A stretch of DNA of 64,000 nucleotides from Cephalotus follicularis (GCA_001972305.1 BDDD01001972.1:543983-607982); one strand, 5' to 3'. Numbered from the stretch's first letter, positions 10,540 through 23,805 are shown. The notes: generated by a model not told the origin, from the sequence alone. A program made the numbers and translations.

Positions 10540-11124
10540 ATAAACCCTAGCCACCCTTAGCCACTTAACCTTTCTTCAACGAGATACGTCGATACATATT
10601 CTCTCTGTACACTAAAAAACGCACCATCTTCTCTCTCTGTAACGGTTTAGAGAGAGGGGGAGAGATTCATGTCTGTCTTCTTCTCTACACGAACCGATCT
10701 TATTTTATTTATTTTTCTTTTATTTAAATTAAAATATACTAGGATTTACTAATTTGTTTTTTTATGGGGTTTTGAGAATCTGAGTTTGTACTGGGTCTTT
10801 GAGTCTTTTTGTACAATGTTTTTTTTTTTGGGTTTCTAAATGTTGTTATGATAAACTGACTGCATAGTTCACTTAACTCTCTTTTTCTTTTGGGTCTCAG
10901 TCCGAGTCAACTCACCGAGTAAGCGTCTTAGATCCGACAAAACCGTTTCGTTCTGGTTCAATTCTCCCCCTTGCTTCGTCCCCTTAGACCGTGTTTTGTC
11001 CGTGATCTTGGTTCCTTAGTAAAGTCGGCGACCCGATTGGGCGGTTGGTTGGTTACCGAGTCAACTCGGTGAGTCGAGATTAAACATCGAGCATCAAATT
11101 GGGCTTAACGGAAACCGTACGGTA
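10540..11124 (+). promoter_or_regulatory. Probable promoter and 5' leader of the EPC-related gene
   Basis: CT-rich stretches (ctctctctgtaacgg and a second at 10650) lie 450-500 bp before the ATG, as in many plant promoter/leader regions. No convincing TATA box was seen, so the start of transcription is not fixed. A 5'-UTR intron ending near 10899 (tttgggtctcag) is possible but unproven. Confidence 0.4.
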
Positions 11125-14100
11125 ATGCCGTCGGTGGGGATGAGAAGGACCACGAGGGTTTTCGGGGTAGTGAAGGGCTTTGACGGCGCCCGGGTTTTGC
11201 GATCGGGTCGTCGTTTATGGCCCGAACATTCCAGTGCGAGCAAGCACACGAGAGCTCAAGGTGGTGACGAATGGTGTCCCCTCATCATCGACAACAAGGA
11301 AAATAGAGGTCATGGGTCATTGAAGCCAAATTGGTGGGCTCATGATGTCAAGAAGAAGCAAGAAGTGACCAAAACCACACATGTTAATGAAACCAAAGCG
11401 CGTAAAACGCTGAAATCTAAGGTTTTTAATGATAAGTGTAGTGGGGATAGATTGGATAAGATGTGTGGGATCGTGTACGAGAGAAAAAGGAAGAGACTTG
11501 TTGGGCAAAAGAGTGAATTCGATGGGGATAAGATGTTTGGGATTCAGTTCTCTCGTAGGCAAAGAATGAGAGAAAGCGAAAGCTTGGTGGGTTTTACAGG
11601 GATTGATGATTCTTGGGGTTTATTGACTACTAGAGCTTTTGGTGTTGTTGTTCCTATCGAAAGTTCTTGTTTCTTTAGTTGTTTTTTAAATTCCCTTTTG
11701 AGGTATATGCGAAGTGATAGAGTGCAGCTGTCTAGGCTTGCTGCGTTCTTGTTAGCCCCTCCGATTAGTGGCTCGCTCGCTTTGCGGGGAATTCATTTCT
11801 CGTGGGTAAGTTCTTGTTCCTTTATGGACTAATTTCGGTTCACCCTTTCTTTAGTTGCTCAAGTGGGCATGTTAAATCCCAACTCAAGTTTAGATTTTAT
11901 GAAATTGTTTGTTTTTAATAAAACTAGTTTTGTATATTAATTTTGTTTCAAATCAGAAAAGACTTATACTTTTGCCCTTTCATTTTTTTTTAAGTTTTTA
12001 TTTGTTTTTGTTCATGTCTTCTTGGGGAATTGTGGGAAGCTTGAATTTAGGGAATTTTTTTGTTTTTAAGTGCCCCTTCTGCAATTATATGTCATTACAT
12101 TTACATGTTTGTATTTGTTAAAATTGTGTTTCAGGACCCTCCCAGTAACGGCACTGGGGTTTGCAAGTTTTTTGGTACCAGGGAATTCATACCTGTTTTC
12201 TCGGTTGATTTTTCTGCACTTCCTCTTTGTTTTCTTTCTATGCATGGGAATATGCTTCTTAGATTAGAGTTTCTGCATGTTGTTCTTGTAAATAAATTGA
12301 TGGGTGTGCACACTGATGAAGTAATGGAAGAAAGTATAGAAGAAGAAGAGGAAGAAGAAGAGGATCAGCAGTGTGTACTTTCAGAGACAGTTTTATCTGG
12401 CGGTAAAGTAATGGCGCCTGACTTGCGTGATTATGGGAACCAAGCAACCATTCATCCTACTGTTATTGCTTTAAAATCATTGGGTCGAAGCTCACAGTAT
12501 AGGAATGGTCTGAATTCTCGGAGTATCCAAAAGAGAAGGAGCTCACTTAGGAGGAGGAGAGCTAGAAGTCCCTCTCTGTTTAGAGTACAAAATGCAAATG
12601 GAGCCTTAGTTTCTGACTTACTTAGTAGTAGGAGAAATGGCATTCCCTTTTCTTCTATAGTGTCTAAGAACAAGCTTAGAACTTCAGTACGGAGTAGTGC
12701 TGCAGCAGCATTTAAGGAAGTGAGTTCTACTACGGTAGGATTGACCCAGGAAAAAGACTCATCTTGTTGCACTGCAAATTTACTCATAATTGGATCAGAC
12801 AGATGCTACAGGGAAGAAGGACTTGGTGTCATGTTAGATGTCTCTGCTTCAGGAGAGTGGCTGCTTGCCGTTAAGAAGGACGGATTAACAAGACATACTC
12901 TCAAGGCCGAAAAAATTATGAGGCCTCCTTCTTGCAACCGTTATACCCATGCTATAATATGGATTATAGATGATAGTTGGAAGCTTGAGTTTCCAAATCG
13001 ACTAGACTGGGCTACATTTAAAGATCTTTATAAGGAGTGTTCTGATCGCAATGTTCCGGCTTCTGTTGCAAAGGTCATCCCAGTGCCAGGGGTACGAGAA
13101 GTGTCTAACTACGATGATTTCAACACTGCTCCCTTTCGCAGGCCAGATTCTTACATTTCAACATGCGGTGATGAAGTATCAAGGGCAATGGGAAATAGGA
13201 ATGCAAATTATGACATGGATTCTGAAGATGAGGAATGGCTGAACAATTTAAATGCTGGATTTTTTACTGAAAGTGAACTACATGAGCACAATTCTGCGAA
13301 TAGTTTTGAGTCAATGGTTGATGCCTTTGAGAAGGCTTTTTATTGTAGCCCCGATGATCTCACTGATGAGAAAGCAGCTGCTAACCTTTGTCTGGATCTG
13401 GGTAGGAGGCAAGTAGTGGAAGCTGTGTATAGTTATTGGATGAAAAAGCGAAAGCAGAAACGATCAGCATTGTTGAGGGTTTTCCAGGTAAAAGAGCTAT
13501 TATTTCTCAACTATCTTATATGGCAGTATATTAGTGTGAGTAGTCTGGTTCACAATTTCCTATTAGGATTACTTTAGACTTGGGTGTAATGGATTTTTGT
13601 CATCTTTGTTGAAGGGAGAAATTTTACATTTTTGTGTTGAAGTAGCATTTTTTGCCACTGTTGTATGATTGTGGAAATTTTTTTGTGCACTAATAACATT
13701 TTTTAAGGAGGTGTTTTGTACTTGGTGTTTTCAGTTATATTCTCTATAATGCATCCGTTTATATTTTGCTCAAGTTTAACTAGAAATTGGGGAATGTGGT
13801 AATTTTTATGACAATTTCAAATTTGTCATTGTAGCAAAAAAATATTGTGCAAACATTGATAAACTGAAAAATATTTTTTTGTTTTAATTATTCCTTGCCA
13901 TGGCTGTACCTCTGGCTGTCATGCGAAATAGCTATATACCCAAAATGATCTATGTATACCTCAAATTACATATGCTTGACCTGAAAGGGTTATGAAACTT
14001 GAAGGGGCCCATTAGGCATTATTTTATTCTTAAACCATTAAAATACTAAACATTAAAATTGCTTTTTGTCCAGTTTACTTAACTGAAGATAAAGTGATTA

Positions 14101-15698
14101 AAACCACATGATTCAAAGGTATTACCTATGTGAGTTTGGCTTGACTAATCACTGCTAATTTATCTTTCTGATAGGGTCAAGTTAAGAGACCTTCATTGAT
14201 TCCAAAGCCTGCTTTACGAAAGAGAAGGTCGTTCAAACGACAGGCAAGCCAATCTGGGAGAAGCAAACAACCGAGGCTCTTGCAAGGTTTTTCAAGTCTC
14301 ATATCTGTTTTATACTTTTGTATCACATTACTACTTTAAATTATGGGTAATATTGCACTCTTCTAAAAATTTTGCAACTATGAGCTGTTATTTGGTGTTG
14401 CTGTTGCTGCTTTAAAACATGAGTGATAAAGTGGAAGTTCTTTTTGAGAATATTTAAGGGTTTAGCTTTTAAGAGATTTCTATATGAAATTTTCCGACAG
14501 AAGTTTCTCGTATATCCTGTGGACGGAAGCTGGTGTTTATCCTATGCAGTGGCACTAAACAGTATCAGGGGTTTTTCAAATTTAGTTGAAACTGTTGTTT
14601 GAGATCAATTTTACCCCGTGTGTGTGTGCTTAGGATCACTTTAGGTGCAGGATTAGTAAAAAATGACGTGTTTACGATTTATATATTATACATTCAACAG
14701 TTAGATTTTAGAGACTATGTGTCGGATCCTCTATGTCAATTTTATAGTGAATTGAATTTCTCTAGCTCTTTCATTTTCATGTAACAATTTCAAAAGCCAA
14801 TTTTTCTCATACACAATATGGTCGAAATTATTTTATGTATGAAATAGTTAGAAGTATACAACATATAAGTCAAGAATACAAAATAATCCCCATAAAATAG
14901 AGAATAAGAAAATAATAGTGAATAAACTACTAAACTAAAACTCTATTTTCTATTACTAAGTCTACAATAAGACTGGCTTTAAAGCTTGTGTGATTTGGAT
15001 AACAGCTTCTTTAACTGTTTGCCTAGCGTACGAAGAGACTATAGAAAGAGTCCATCTTCTATAATAAAAAAAAAAACTAGCTCTTTTGCCTTGTTTTAAA
15101 TGTCATTGGCTTCTGCTGTAATGGCCAGGTTTGGCCTGTTCCATTCTTTTACAGTTATGCCAGTGTATAAGCTTTCTTACTTGATGAGAAACCAAACGCT
15201 GGGGTTTCACATAAATGAATTCTACTTTATTTTCTAGGCACAACCTTCCATGTTACCCCCACCTCGTTTTTTTCCCCCATAATTCTCGTCTCTCTCTGAG
15301 TTTTGTACCTTGGTTTAAAAATCTCTCCTTAGGTAGATGTCTAAAAGAATCTAAATGAGAATATAAGCATAACCTATAGGTGGCTCTACTTTTGTTATTA
15401 TGATTAGTTGTTACTTGGTTTAGAAGACTTGTCTGATTTCCACTCCTGCACAGCAATGGCAGCTGAGCGAGATGCTTGGGATGAACAGACTGCCATGCAA
15501 AAAGTTGAAGAAGCCAAATTATTGGCAAACAAGTCCATTGAATTAGCCATTCTTAAACGCCAAAGAGCTCAGTCTCTGATGGAGAATGCTGGGTTGGCCA
15601 CGTACAAAGCGACTATGGTGCTTAGAATTGCTGAAGCTGCTGGACTTTCTGAATCATCAGATGCTGCTGTTGCTCATTTTCTTGATTTTGATGAGTAG
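11125..15698 (+). CDS. EPCR2: Enhancer of polycomb-related protein (PEAT complex subunit type)
   Basis: Four coding exons join in one open frame of about 796 residues: 11125-11805, 12135-13487, 14175-14286 and 15454-15698. All introns are GT-AG (donor gtaagt at 11806; acceptor tttcag at 12134; phases 0, 0, 1). The N-terminus MPSVGMRRTTRVFGVV, followed by ARVLRSGRRLWP, is typical of plant EPC-like proteins. Residues about 230-275 carry the conserved FIPVFSVDFSALPLCF block; there is then an acidic run of Glu and a basic Arg/Ser region. Residues about 445-535 resemble a Tudor-like chromatin fold. The EPL1-type segment follows, with YDMDSEDEEWL and a basic YWMKKRKQKR. The Ala-rich C-terminus is helical. 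In Arabidopsis the EPCR proteins act with PWWP, ARID and TRB proteins in the nuclear PEAT complex. Length fits the shorter paralog. No disabling change seen. Confidence 0.85.
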
Positions 15699-15850
15699 GT
15701 AATTCCTGATGCTAATTGAAATGGCTTATTATTAATTAACGGAAGGATTACAGCCTCATGGCTGGTTTTGAAGCCTTTGGAGGACAACCTTGAAGAAAGT
15801 ATTGTAGTTCTGTATATATTTTGAAGGAATGTACATTCTGTATTATTATG
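15699..15850 (+). other. Probable 3' UTR of the EPC-related gene
   Basis: The sequence after the TAG is T-rich, with 'ttctgtatattatt'-like motifs near 15815-15850 typical of plant polyadenylation regions. The cleavage site cannot be placed exactly. Confidence 0.35.
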
Positions 15851-16800
15851 ACCTCACCCCAAATGTTTTACACAGGGTTGGTTTAATGCCATGAAAAAAT
15901 TTGACAAAAGGATGAAAATTACAGAAAATTTTAAGACCATGTTGGTCTGCCTGTGTCTTGTATAGATTTTGAGCATGACATCCTTACTCAATAGAAATAT
16001 GCATATTGCTTTTACAATTTTGATCACGCTTAATTCATTTTTGTTTAGCTTGGCTGAGATGGTATTGTCTTTTGCTTGAATTTTTTTTTCTAGTTTTATC
16101 GTTGATTTCCACAGGTTATTGTTGAGTTGCATGTTTCATATTGTTCACTCTAGTAGCATTAAACTGCTTGATAAGGAAACAGATTTTAGTTGACAATGTT
16201 ATTCTTGCAATCATAAAGTACATCCCCTTTTAAAATATATCTGAAAAATTCTTATGCCAAATGTGACCCCCTTTAAAAATTTCGAGGAACCAGCGGCTTC
16301 TCCCAGTTGTTATTCTCTTTTTCGTGGCTATTATTTAGCTATTGCTTATGTATCACAGATAACTCGTGCGCTCTCTTCTCATTGTTTTGTTGGTGATGCT
16401 TTCCCTTGAGTTCTCTGTTCAACTTCATTGCAAGACATGACGTGGCCTTACCTTCAAATACCACAGTAACCTATCACTTTCCTTTCCATAATGTTTTCTT
16501 TTTTCTGTTATTTTAGCAAGAGAAAACCTTATTTTTAAAAAATTGAGGTATGAGGGGTGAGAGGAAAATTTTCTTGTTGGATAGACACCATCAATAACAA
16601 ATATTCATGTCATGACTTTGAATTTTTTTCAAGATTATAAGCTAGTAACATGAAGATATGGATTTCTATTATCAGTTTTTGTTCATATGTTATGTATCCA
16701 ACTAAGAATTTTTTGTGAGATTTTTAAAATGTCCTTGATTGTAAGATGTTTGTCCTCATTGAAGAAACAAAGTCTTCTGTCTAGTTGCATTCTCGGCAGA
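15851..16800. other. Intergenic sequence without recognised genes
   Basis: T-rich DNA downstream of the EPC-related gene. Small open frames have no family features. Nothing else seen. Confidence 0.5.
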
Positions 16801-16910
16801 CAAAAGTGATTTAAGGGTAAAGTATAAAGGTTTAAAACTCAATTTGTTTTTTGAACTTTCATCAAATGTATTAATTGTCTTATGAACTTTAAAATCGTTT
16901 AATTGAGGAT

Positions 16911-17038
16911 CTAAATTTTTAATTTTGGTTTGATTGGGTATAATTATGAATAGAATAGTGAGTATATAGTATTAAGAAGAAATTTTCAACAAAAATATTG
17001 TAGTTATACCTAATTGAGTCAAAATTAAAAATTTAAGT
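16911..17038. repeat. Imperfect inverted repeat, MITE-like hairpin
   Basis: The arm at 16911-16944 (ctaaatttttaattttgg...) is nearly the reverse complement of the arm at 17005-17038 (...caaaattaaaaatttaag), with about 60 bp between. It could be the core of a degraded MITE; outer termini and a target duplication were not identified. Confidence 0.45.
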
Positions 17039-17059
17039 CTTTATCATGTCTCGTAACAT

Positions 17060-18335
17060 AATATTCTTTTGAATATTCTTAGTCAAATCATCTATAATTC
17101 CATCAAACAAAAATGGGATCAAGGCAAATCTTTGGTGTAAGTCAATAGTAATGGAAAAATCTGTTTGAATGACCTCCAGAAGTTCGTATACTTATTTCAA
17201 CTCTATCATACATATTATCGATTACATTAATGTATCTAATAATTTTTTTCTTTCTTTCTAGAACCCACTATAAAACTTCTTTAGGTTATCATAAGCCTTC
17301 TCTAAGTTTATAAAATCCATATGGAGGTATTTTTTCTATTTTTTATACATCTCCATTATCCTTCTCAGAAGGAAAATAGCTTCCATAGTAGACTTATTGG
17401 GCATAAAACTAAATTGATTCTCTGAAATCTTTGTCTCTCATCTCAATCTATGCTTAATCTCGCTCTTTGAACTTCATAGTATGATTTATAAGTTTGATAC
17501 CTCTATAATTTGTACAACTTTGAATGTTTCATTTATTCTTACATCCAATTCTCAGACATCTTTTTAATCTTTAATATTGTATTGAAAAAGTTAGCCAACC
17601 AAACTAACCCAACCTTTCCAAAACCTTTCCACACCTCAATGAGAATTCAATATGGCTCTACGGCGCTTACAACTTTCATTTTTACAAAGCCTTTTTTACT
17701 TTGGATATTCTAATTCTACGTGTAAACATAACATTTCTATCATCAACGGAGTTAACTAGATTTCTTAGAGACTTTGTGTGGCTTTCATTGAATATATCAA
17801 AATAGCTCATTCACCTTTCCTTTATCTCTTATTTTTGGACTAACAGTTTCTGGTTCTTATCCTTAATGCACTTAACTTGGTTTAGATATTTACTTATTCT
17901 ATCTCTAGTATATGCTGATTTGTAGATATCCTTGTATCATTCTCGGGTCCCTAGCTTGTAGTAGAGCTCACCATAAGCATTATGTCTCATCTCGCTTTCA
18001 CCTCTTTTTTGGCTACTTTATGTATTTCATAAGCCTCCACATATCTATCCTTAGACAAACTCCTAAAACAATCCCTTTTTTTCATAATCGTTTTTAGACC
18101 TTTTCATTCAACCACCAAGTTTCTTTAGCCAGTGGTTATTTTCCATTTAATTGACTTAATATCTCATTGGTGACTTTTTCAATACAGTTCTCCAGCTTCT
18201 CCTACTTGATATTAGCATTTTCATATGTATTCCATGTCCCTTCTTCCAACATTCTATCCTTGAAAATTATTTGTTTCTCTCCCTTCAAGTTTCACCACCT
18301 AGTCTAATAATGAACCACCCAAAACTTCTAAAGTA
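17060..18335 (-). pseudogene. Decayed RTE-type LINE reverse transcriptase
   Basis: Read on the minus strand with frameshifts, the segment shows a recognisable RTE-clade order. A KETWWWNE-like region with following basic helices lies at about 18130-17900. Next comes a CTNYRGIKLINHTMK-like block (about 17520-17465), then a degraded ENQFGFMPG-like and 'AYD' palm start (about 17420-17290). Stops and indels occur every few dozen codons, so this is old. Neither a 3' tail repeat nor target duplications could be assigned. Confidence 0.65.
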
Positions 18336-18364
18336 CAGGGAAGGTCTTTTTTAACAATTACAAA

Positions 18365-18652
18365 TTTAGAACATGATTTCGAGGCAAATGCTAAGGCCAC
18401 GGAAGATAATCATGAGGTGATTGTCAAGTCTTTTGTGGCGAAAGTAAAGCATAAATTAGAGGCAACCAATGCAAGGTATAAGGCAGCAGCTGACAAGCAC
18501 CGCTGATACAAAGCGTTCAAGGAGGTTGACATGGCGATGGTGTTTTTCTGCACAAGGAAGTATGATCCGTAGGAAAACTTGAAGAAAATTAATGATAATG
18601 CTATCATTGATTTGTCTAAAGATATAAGAATATCCAAGACATTTATATGACT
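18365..18652 (+). pseudogene. Old gypsy integrase C-terminal fragment, left part
   Basis: The frame reads KHKLEATNARYKAAADKHR, then DMAMVFFCTRKY, NLKKINDNAIIDL and KDIRISKTF, the C-terminal end of a chromovirus-like integrase. It is cut at 18652 by the Tork-type copia and resumes at 23678. Two stops are present (about 18506 and 18570). Confidence 0.75.
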
Positions 18653-19050
18653 TGTAAGAAAATATGGTGCAAAAATAAAGAACCAAACACAAGAACACAC
18701 GATTTATGTGGAAAACCCTTTCGGAAAAAAATCACGGTAGCAGCACAAGAATTCCACTATGAAAAACTGTTTTAGAAAGAGTACAAGCTCTCTACGGCGC
18801 CCTCACCACATGTGCAGCCGTCTTACACTCTCAATTAGTGATTAACCCTAATAAAGTGTTTTACAAGCATATAAATACCCTCTCTAAAAAATTTGGGTCA
18901 AGGCAACCCCGTCAAAGGCCCGCTCCACTCTACACAAAACACGAGCCATCCAAGGCCGATTGTCCTTCATTACGTGTGTGCGCTTGCGTTGCTCTCGTAC
19001 ACACTCCAATCGAACAACCGGCCCGCTAGGATCTAAGCCAATAATCAACA
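18653..19050 (-). repeat. 3' LTR of the Tork-like copia
   Basis: 398 bp, matches 23292-23677; contains the 'ctctacggcgccctcaccac' block seen in both. Confidence 0.9.
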
Positions 19051-19274
19051 ATCTCCACCTTGGCTTTAAATCCATCCCCAAAACAAAAAACCATAGCACC
19101 AATCCCTGCCGCCACACACACCCTACTTTAGGTAGGAGTTCACCACCTCGTCTCTCATCAATGGGAAGCAACCTGGATTAAGTCCAAGCAATGCTTGCAC
19201 TTCTCCTCCGGAATATCTTTAGTTAACATGTCAGCTACATTCTCTTTGGTATGAATCTTTGTCAACAGAATTTG

Positions 19275-22200
19275 TCATGATTCCACCCATTCTCTAATCT
19301 TGTGGTACCGAACCTCTATGTGCTTTGTTCTAGCATGAAACACCTGATTCTTTGCCAAATGAATCGCACTCTGAATGTCACAATACAAACGAATACCATC
19401 CTGCTGAACCCCAAGACTTCCTGTGAAACCTTTTAGCCAAAGAGCTTCTTTAGCACTTTCCGTCACTGCCATATATTCTGCCTCTGTAGTAGATAGTGCG
19501 GTAGTAGGCTGCAAAACTGACCTCCATGAAATAGGACCTCCACCATAAGTGTAGACATACCCAGTCGTAGACCTCCTCGCATCTAGGTCCCCTGCATAGT
19601 CAGAATCGACATAGCCAATTACACTATCTGATGCCCCATCTCTACCAAACTCAATACCCACATCAACTGTTCCAGCCAAGTACCTGAGAATCCACTTCAC
19701 GACTGCCCAATGCTCTTTTCCCGGATCCGCCATATATTTACTCACCATACTCACTGCATGAGAAATATCAGGTCTAGTACAGATCAGCGCATGCATCAAG
19801 CAACCAACTGCATTTGCATATGGCACATGTGACATGTACTCTCTCTGCTCTAAAGTCTTCGGCAATCATTCTTCAACAATCTAAAATGAGAGGGTAATGG
19901 CGTTCTGACTGCTTTGGCCTGAGACATGCTGAATCTGTCAAGAACCTTCTTCACATATCCACTCTGAGTCACCCATAGCTTCCCTTTCTGACGATCTCTA
20001 TAAATTTCCATACCAAGAATTTTTCTAGCTGCCTCAATGTCCTTCATCTCAAATTCTCTACTCAACATTTTCTTCAACCTGGAAATCTCAGAAGAACTAC
20101 TAGAAGCAATCAACATATCGTCCACATACAGTGTCAGATAAATATAAGAGCCATCCTTCAACACTTTAAAATAAACGCAACAATCATACTCACTGCGACT
20201 ATACCCTTGCGATATCATAAAAGTGTCAAAGCGTCTATACCATTGCCGTAGGGACTGCTTGAGACCATAAAGTGACTTCTTCAGCTTACACACAAGTCGC
20301 TCCTTGCCGGGTTCTTTAAACCCATCAGGCTGCTGCATATATATGTCCTCCTCAAGTGTGCCATGGAGAAATGCGGTCTTCACATCAAGCTATTCAAGTT
20401 CCATATTCTTCATAGCCACCATCCCTAAAATGAATCGAATAGAAGTGTGCTTCACAACCGGAGAGAAAATTTCATTGTAGTCGACCCCCTCTTTCTGCAA
20501 ATACCCTTTCGCAATAAGCCGAGCTTTGAATATTTCCCCCTCTTTTTCTGATATCGCTTCCTTCTTGCAAAACACCCACTTGCAGCCAATAGCTTTCTTA
20601 TCCTTGGGAAGCTCCGCCAAATCCCAAGTACAGTTTTTCTGTAGGGACTCCATCTCTTCTGTCATGGCAGTCATCCACTTGTTCGATTCTCTGGATGTAA
20701 CAGCCTCTCGAAAAGTGGTAGGATCATCCTCTGTAGCCAACATAGCAAAATCAACCATGTCCTCATAACTACATCGATCTCCACACGCAGCCATCAAAAC
20801 GGTACCAACCATGTCCTCAAAACCATATCGCTGTGGTGCTCGATGAGTTCTCCTCGGTCTATCACAAGTTAAATAATATGGTTGTTGCTGATGCACTACA
20901 TTAATGCTAACCTGTTCATCTTCTCGAGTATCCTCCTCATAAACAGAATCATCATGGTTGCCAAAATCAATCGCCTGAACTGGTTCAGCCGATTGAATAG
21001 ACTCAATCCTGGGCTGGTGTTGACTCATTTGGATGTTAATATGTACTCTGTCTTTGGTAGGTTCTTCTTTTCCAACCTCCTTCTGTATCATGGCGGTTTC
21101 ATCAAATACGACATCCTTACTGACTATTCTTTTCTTCCCAATTGGATCCCAAAGCATGTAGCCCTTCACTCCTTACTCATACCCAAGAAAAATACATTTC
21201 TTGGACTTGGAATCCAACTTCGACCTCTCAACATCCTGCAAATGAACATATGCTGGGCAACCAAAAATTCTCAAAACTTAATAATCAGCAGGTTTACCTG
21301 ACCAAAGTTGCTCTGGGGTCTTCATTCCAATGACTGTAGAAGGAGACATATTTATCAAATATGCTGTAGTGTTCACTGCCTCTGCCTAGAATGCCTTCGG
21401 TAAGCCAGACTTGAGCCTCATGCTCCTAGCTCTCTCTAGTACAGTACGGTTGAACCTTTCTGCTACCCCATTCTGTTGTGGGGTTCCCCTAACTGTAAAA
21501 TGCCGTGTAATACCCTCTTGAGCACAGAAATCTGTAAATTCTTTGCTCGTATGCTCGCCACCGTTGTCACTGCGTAGGTATTTCAACTTCCTCCCTGTTT
21601 GATTTTCAACCTGTGCACGCCAACTTTTGAACACGGTAAATACATCTGATTTAAATTTCAGAAAGTAAACCCATACCTTTCTGGAATAGTCATCCAAGAA
21701 TGTGACAAAGTAGGATGCTCCACCAAATGATGTGACCGGAGATGGATCCCAGACATCTGTATGCACGTAGTCCAACACTCCCTTGCTGGTGTGTGAAGCC
21801 TCTTTAAAACTGACTCGTCGCTGCTTCCCATAAACACAGAATTCACAGAAACTCAAATTGCAATTTTTTAGCCCCTTTAATAATTTTTGTTTATGTAACT
21901 CCTGCATTCCCCTTTCACTCATGTGGCCCAGCCTCATATGCCACAACGCTGCTTCGTTACCTCTAGTCTCTGAAGATGCCAAGGCAGCCACAGCTCCACC
22001 TGTAACAGTGCTCCCAAAAAGTTTGTATAATGTACCTGCTTGATGACCTTTCATAACCACACATGCTCCTCTGGAAACACTAAGCATGTTATCACAACCA
22101 GTGAACTTGTACCGCAATTTATCTAGGGTGTCTAGGGAAATCAAACTCTTTCTCAATTCAGGGACATGCCTAACTTCAGTTAGGGTTCTCACAACTCCAT

Positions 22201-23280
22201 CAAACATTTTAATTTTAATTGTCCCAATACCAATTACTTTGCAGTTATAGTCATTTCCCATAAACTAACTACCAGCATCACAAGCAATATATGTACTAAA
22301 CTAATTTTTATTAGGAGACATATGGAATGAACATGCAGAATCCATAAGCCACGAATCAGTAGTATTTTTACCTTCCATTACATTGCATTCTGTATCGGCC
22401 GAAACTATCAGAATCTCTCCATCATTGCTGTTCGAATTCCTGGTCACAACATTCGCCTCTCTGCGAATCTGTAATTCCTTCAAATCTGCGGTAAGTTGAG
22501 GGAACTGATTTTTATAATAACCCTTTTCCTTACAGTAATAACACTGTAAATCTGCAGGGGCCTGTTTTCTGGACCGAGACTTGGATCGATCCTTGCCATT
22601 ATTTCTGCCCCCTCACGATTTGCTCCTTCCTCTGAACCTCTCCTCTTTCTTCCCATTTCCGAAACTGCTTGCTACAGCCAATCCTTCACCGCTCAAACCA
22701 GCCTGTGAATGGCTCAAATCAGAAACTTCTAGCAACGCCGTGGTTACCTCAACCACTTTCAGGGTCTGCTTCCCTACTAGAAGAGTCGTCACAAGCGATT
22801 CATAGGACTTTGGCAGTGACGCCAAAAGAATAAGAGCCAAATCTTCGTCATTAATCTGTACCGCGATACTCGACAATTGGGTGGTGATTTTCTAGAACTC
22901 GTTCAGATGGCTTCGAATATCCGAACCCTCCGTCATTCGCAATTGATACAACTGCTTTTTCAGATGCAGTCGATTCGTCAAAGACTGCGACATGTAGATT
23001 CCCTCAAGTTTCTTCCACATCTCAGAAGTCGTGTTAATCTTCAACACATGATACTTCACATCGGGTGCCAGACTGAGACGAATCGTGCTGCAAGCCTTCA
23101 ACTGCAAATCCTTCCAGTCGCTGAACGACATACCCTCTGGACGAATATCTTCGAGGGCTTTGTGTAAACCGTTTTGGATCAACAGATCGTACACGGTGCT
23201 TTGCCGAGACTGAAGTTGTTATTCCCATTGAACGGCTCGAAATCGAACTTCGCTGAAACCATATTTCCGAAATCCTAAGT
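19275..23280 (-). pseudogene. Tork-like copia gag-pol (broken)
   Basis: Minus-strand order, from 23280 down: a Gag start (MVSAKFDFEPFNGNNNFSL) with a one-base loss at about 23212; Gag (about 23194-22610); a zinc knuckle CYYCKEKGYYKNQ in which the final Cys of CCHC is not evident; protease-like DSWLMDSACSFHM (about 22350); and integrase with WHMRLGHMSERGM, CEFCVYGK, VHTDVWDPSP and YLRSDNGGEH (22261-21386). RT follows with WVFCKKEA, DVKTAFLHGTLEE and YVDDMLIASSS (21169-19850), then RNase H with DSDYAGDLDARRSTTGY and KHIEVRYHKI (19865-19275). At least eight stops or shifts break the frame, for example TAG at about 22892, TAA at about 22262 and TAG at 20387-20389. Confidence 0.88.
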
Positions 23281-23291
23281 TTGATACCACT

Positions 23292-23677
23292 TGTAAGAAA
23301 ATATGGTGCAAAAAATAAAGAACCAAACACAAAAACACAAAACCCTTTCGGGAAAAAACCACGGCAGCAGCGCAAGAAATCCACTATGAAAAACTGTTTT
23401 AGAAAGAGTACAAGCTCTCTACGGCGCCCTCACCACATGTGCGGCCGTCTTACACTCTCAATTAGTGATTAACCCTAATAAAGTGTTTTACAAGCATATA
23501 AATACCCTCTCTAAAAAATTTGGGTCGGGGCAACCCCGTCAAAAGCCCGCTCCACTCTACACAAGACATGAGCCATCCAATGCCGATTGTCCTTCATTAC
23601 ATGTGTGTGCTCGCGTTGCTCGCGCACAAACTCCAGTCTGACAACCGGCCCACTAGGATCTAAGCTAATAATCAACA
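23292..23677 (-). repeat. 5' LTR of the Tork-like copia
   Basis: 386 bp; its inner edge abuts the PBS. Differs from the 3' LTR by substitutions and a ~13-bp deletion near 23340. Confidence 0.9.
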
Positions 23678-23805
23678 TGATTGACTTGTACGAGTATCAT
23701 TCTCCAAAAGAACTTCTTTATCCAGACCTTAACTCGAGGATGAGTTCTCATCGAGTGGATGGATTTGATGTAGGACAACTATCCAAGCGGAAGACTCTTG
23801 GCTAT
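23678..23805 (+). pseudogene. Old gypsy integrase C-terminal fragment, right part
   Basis: Continues the fragment at 18365-18652: IDLYEYHSPKELLYPDLNSR, then the end of the integrase. With the copia and one target copy removed the two halves are adjacent and collinear, apart from a small indel. Confidence 0.75.

Larger units (their letters stand above)
18653..23677 (-). mobile_element. Ty1/copia element, Tork-like, two LTRs, decayed
   Basis: Flanked by LTRs at 18653-19050 and 23292-23677 that start and end TG...CA (minus sense TGTTGATTATT ... TTTCTTACA). Flanks tgact (18648-18652) and tgatt (23678-23682) look like a 5-bp target duplication with one change. The PBS TGGTATCAAACTT lies at about 23278-23289 (minus), and the polypurine tract (ccaaggtggagat, minus sense) abuts the other LTR at 19051-19063. 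It is inserted in an older gypsy integrase sequence. The coding region contains many stops and the two LTRs differ at several sites and by short indels, so it is not recent. Confidence 0.9.

Noticed and set aside
11909-12121. Plus-strand open frame in the first intron of the EPC-related gene
   Set aside because: Hydrophobic T-rich intron translation; the flanking splice sites are clear.
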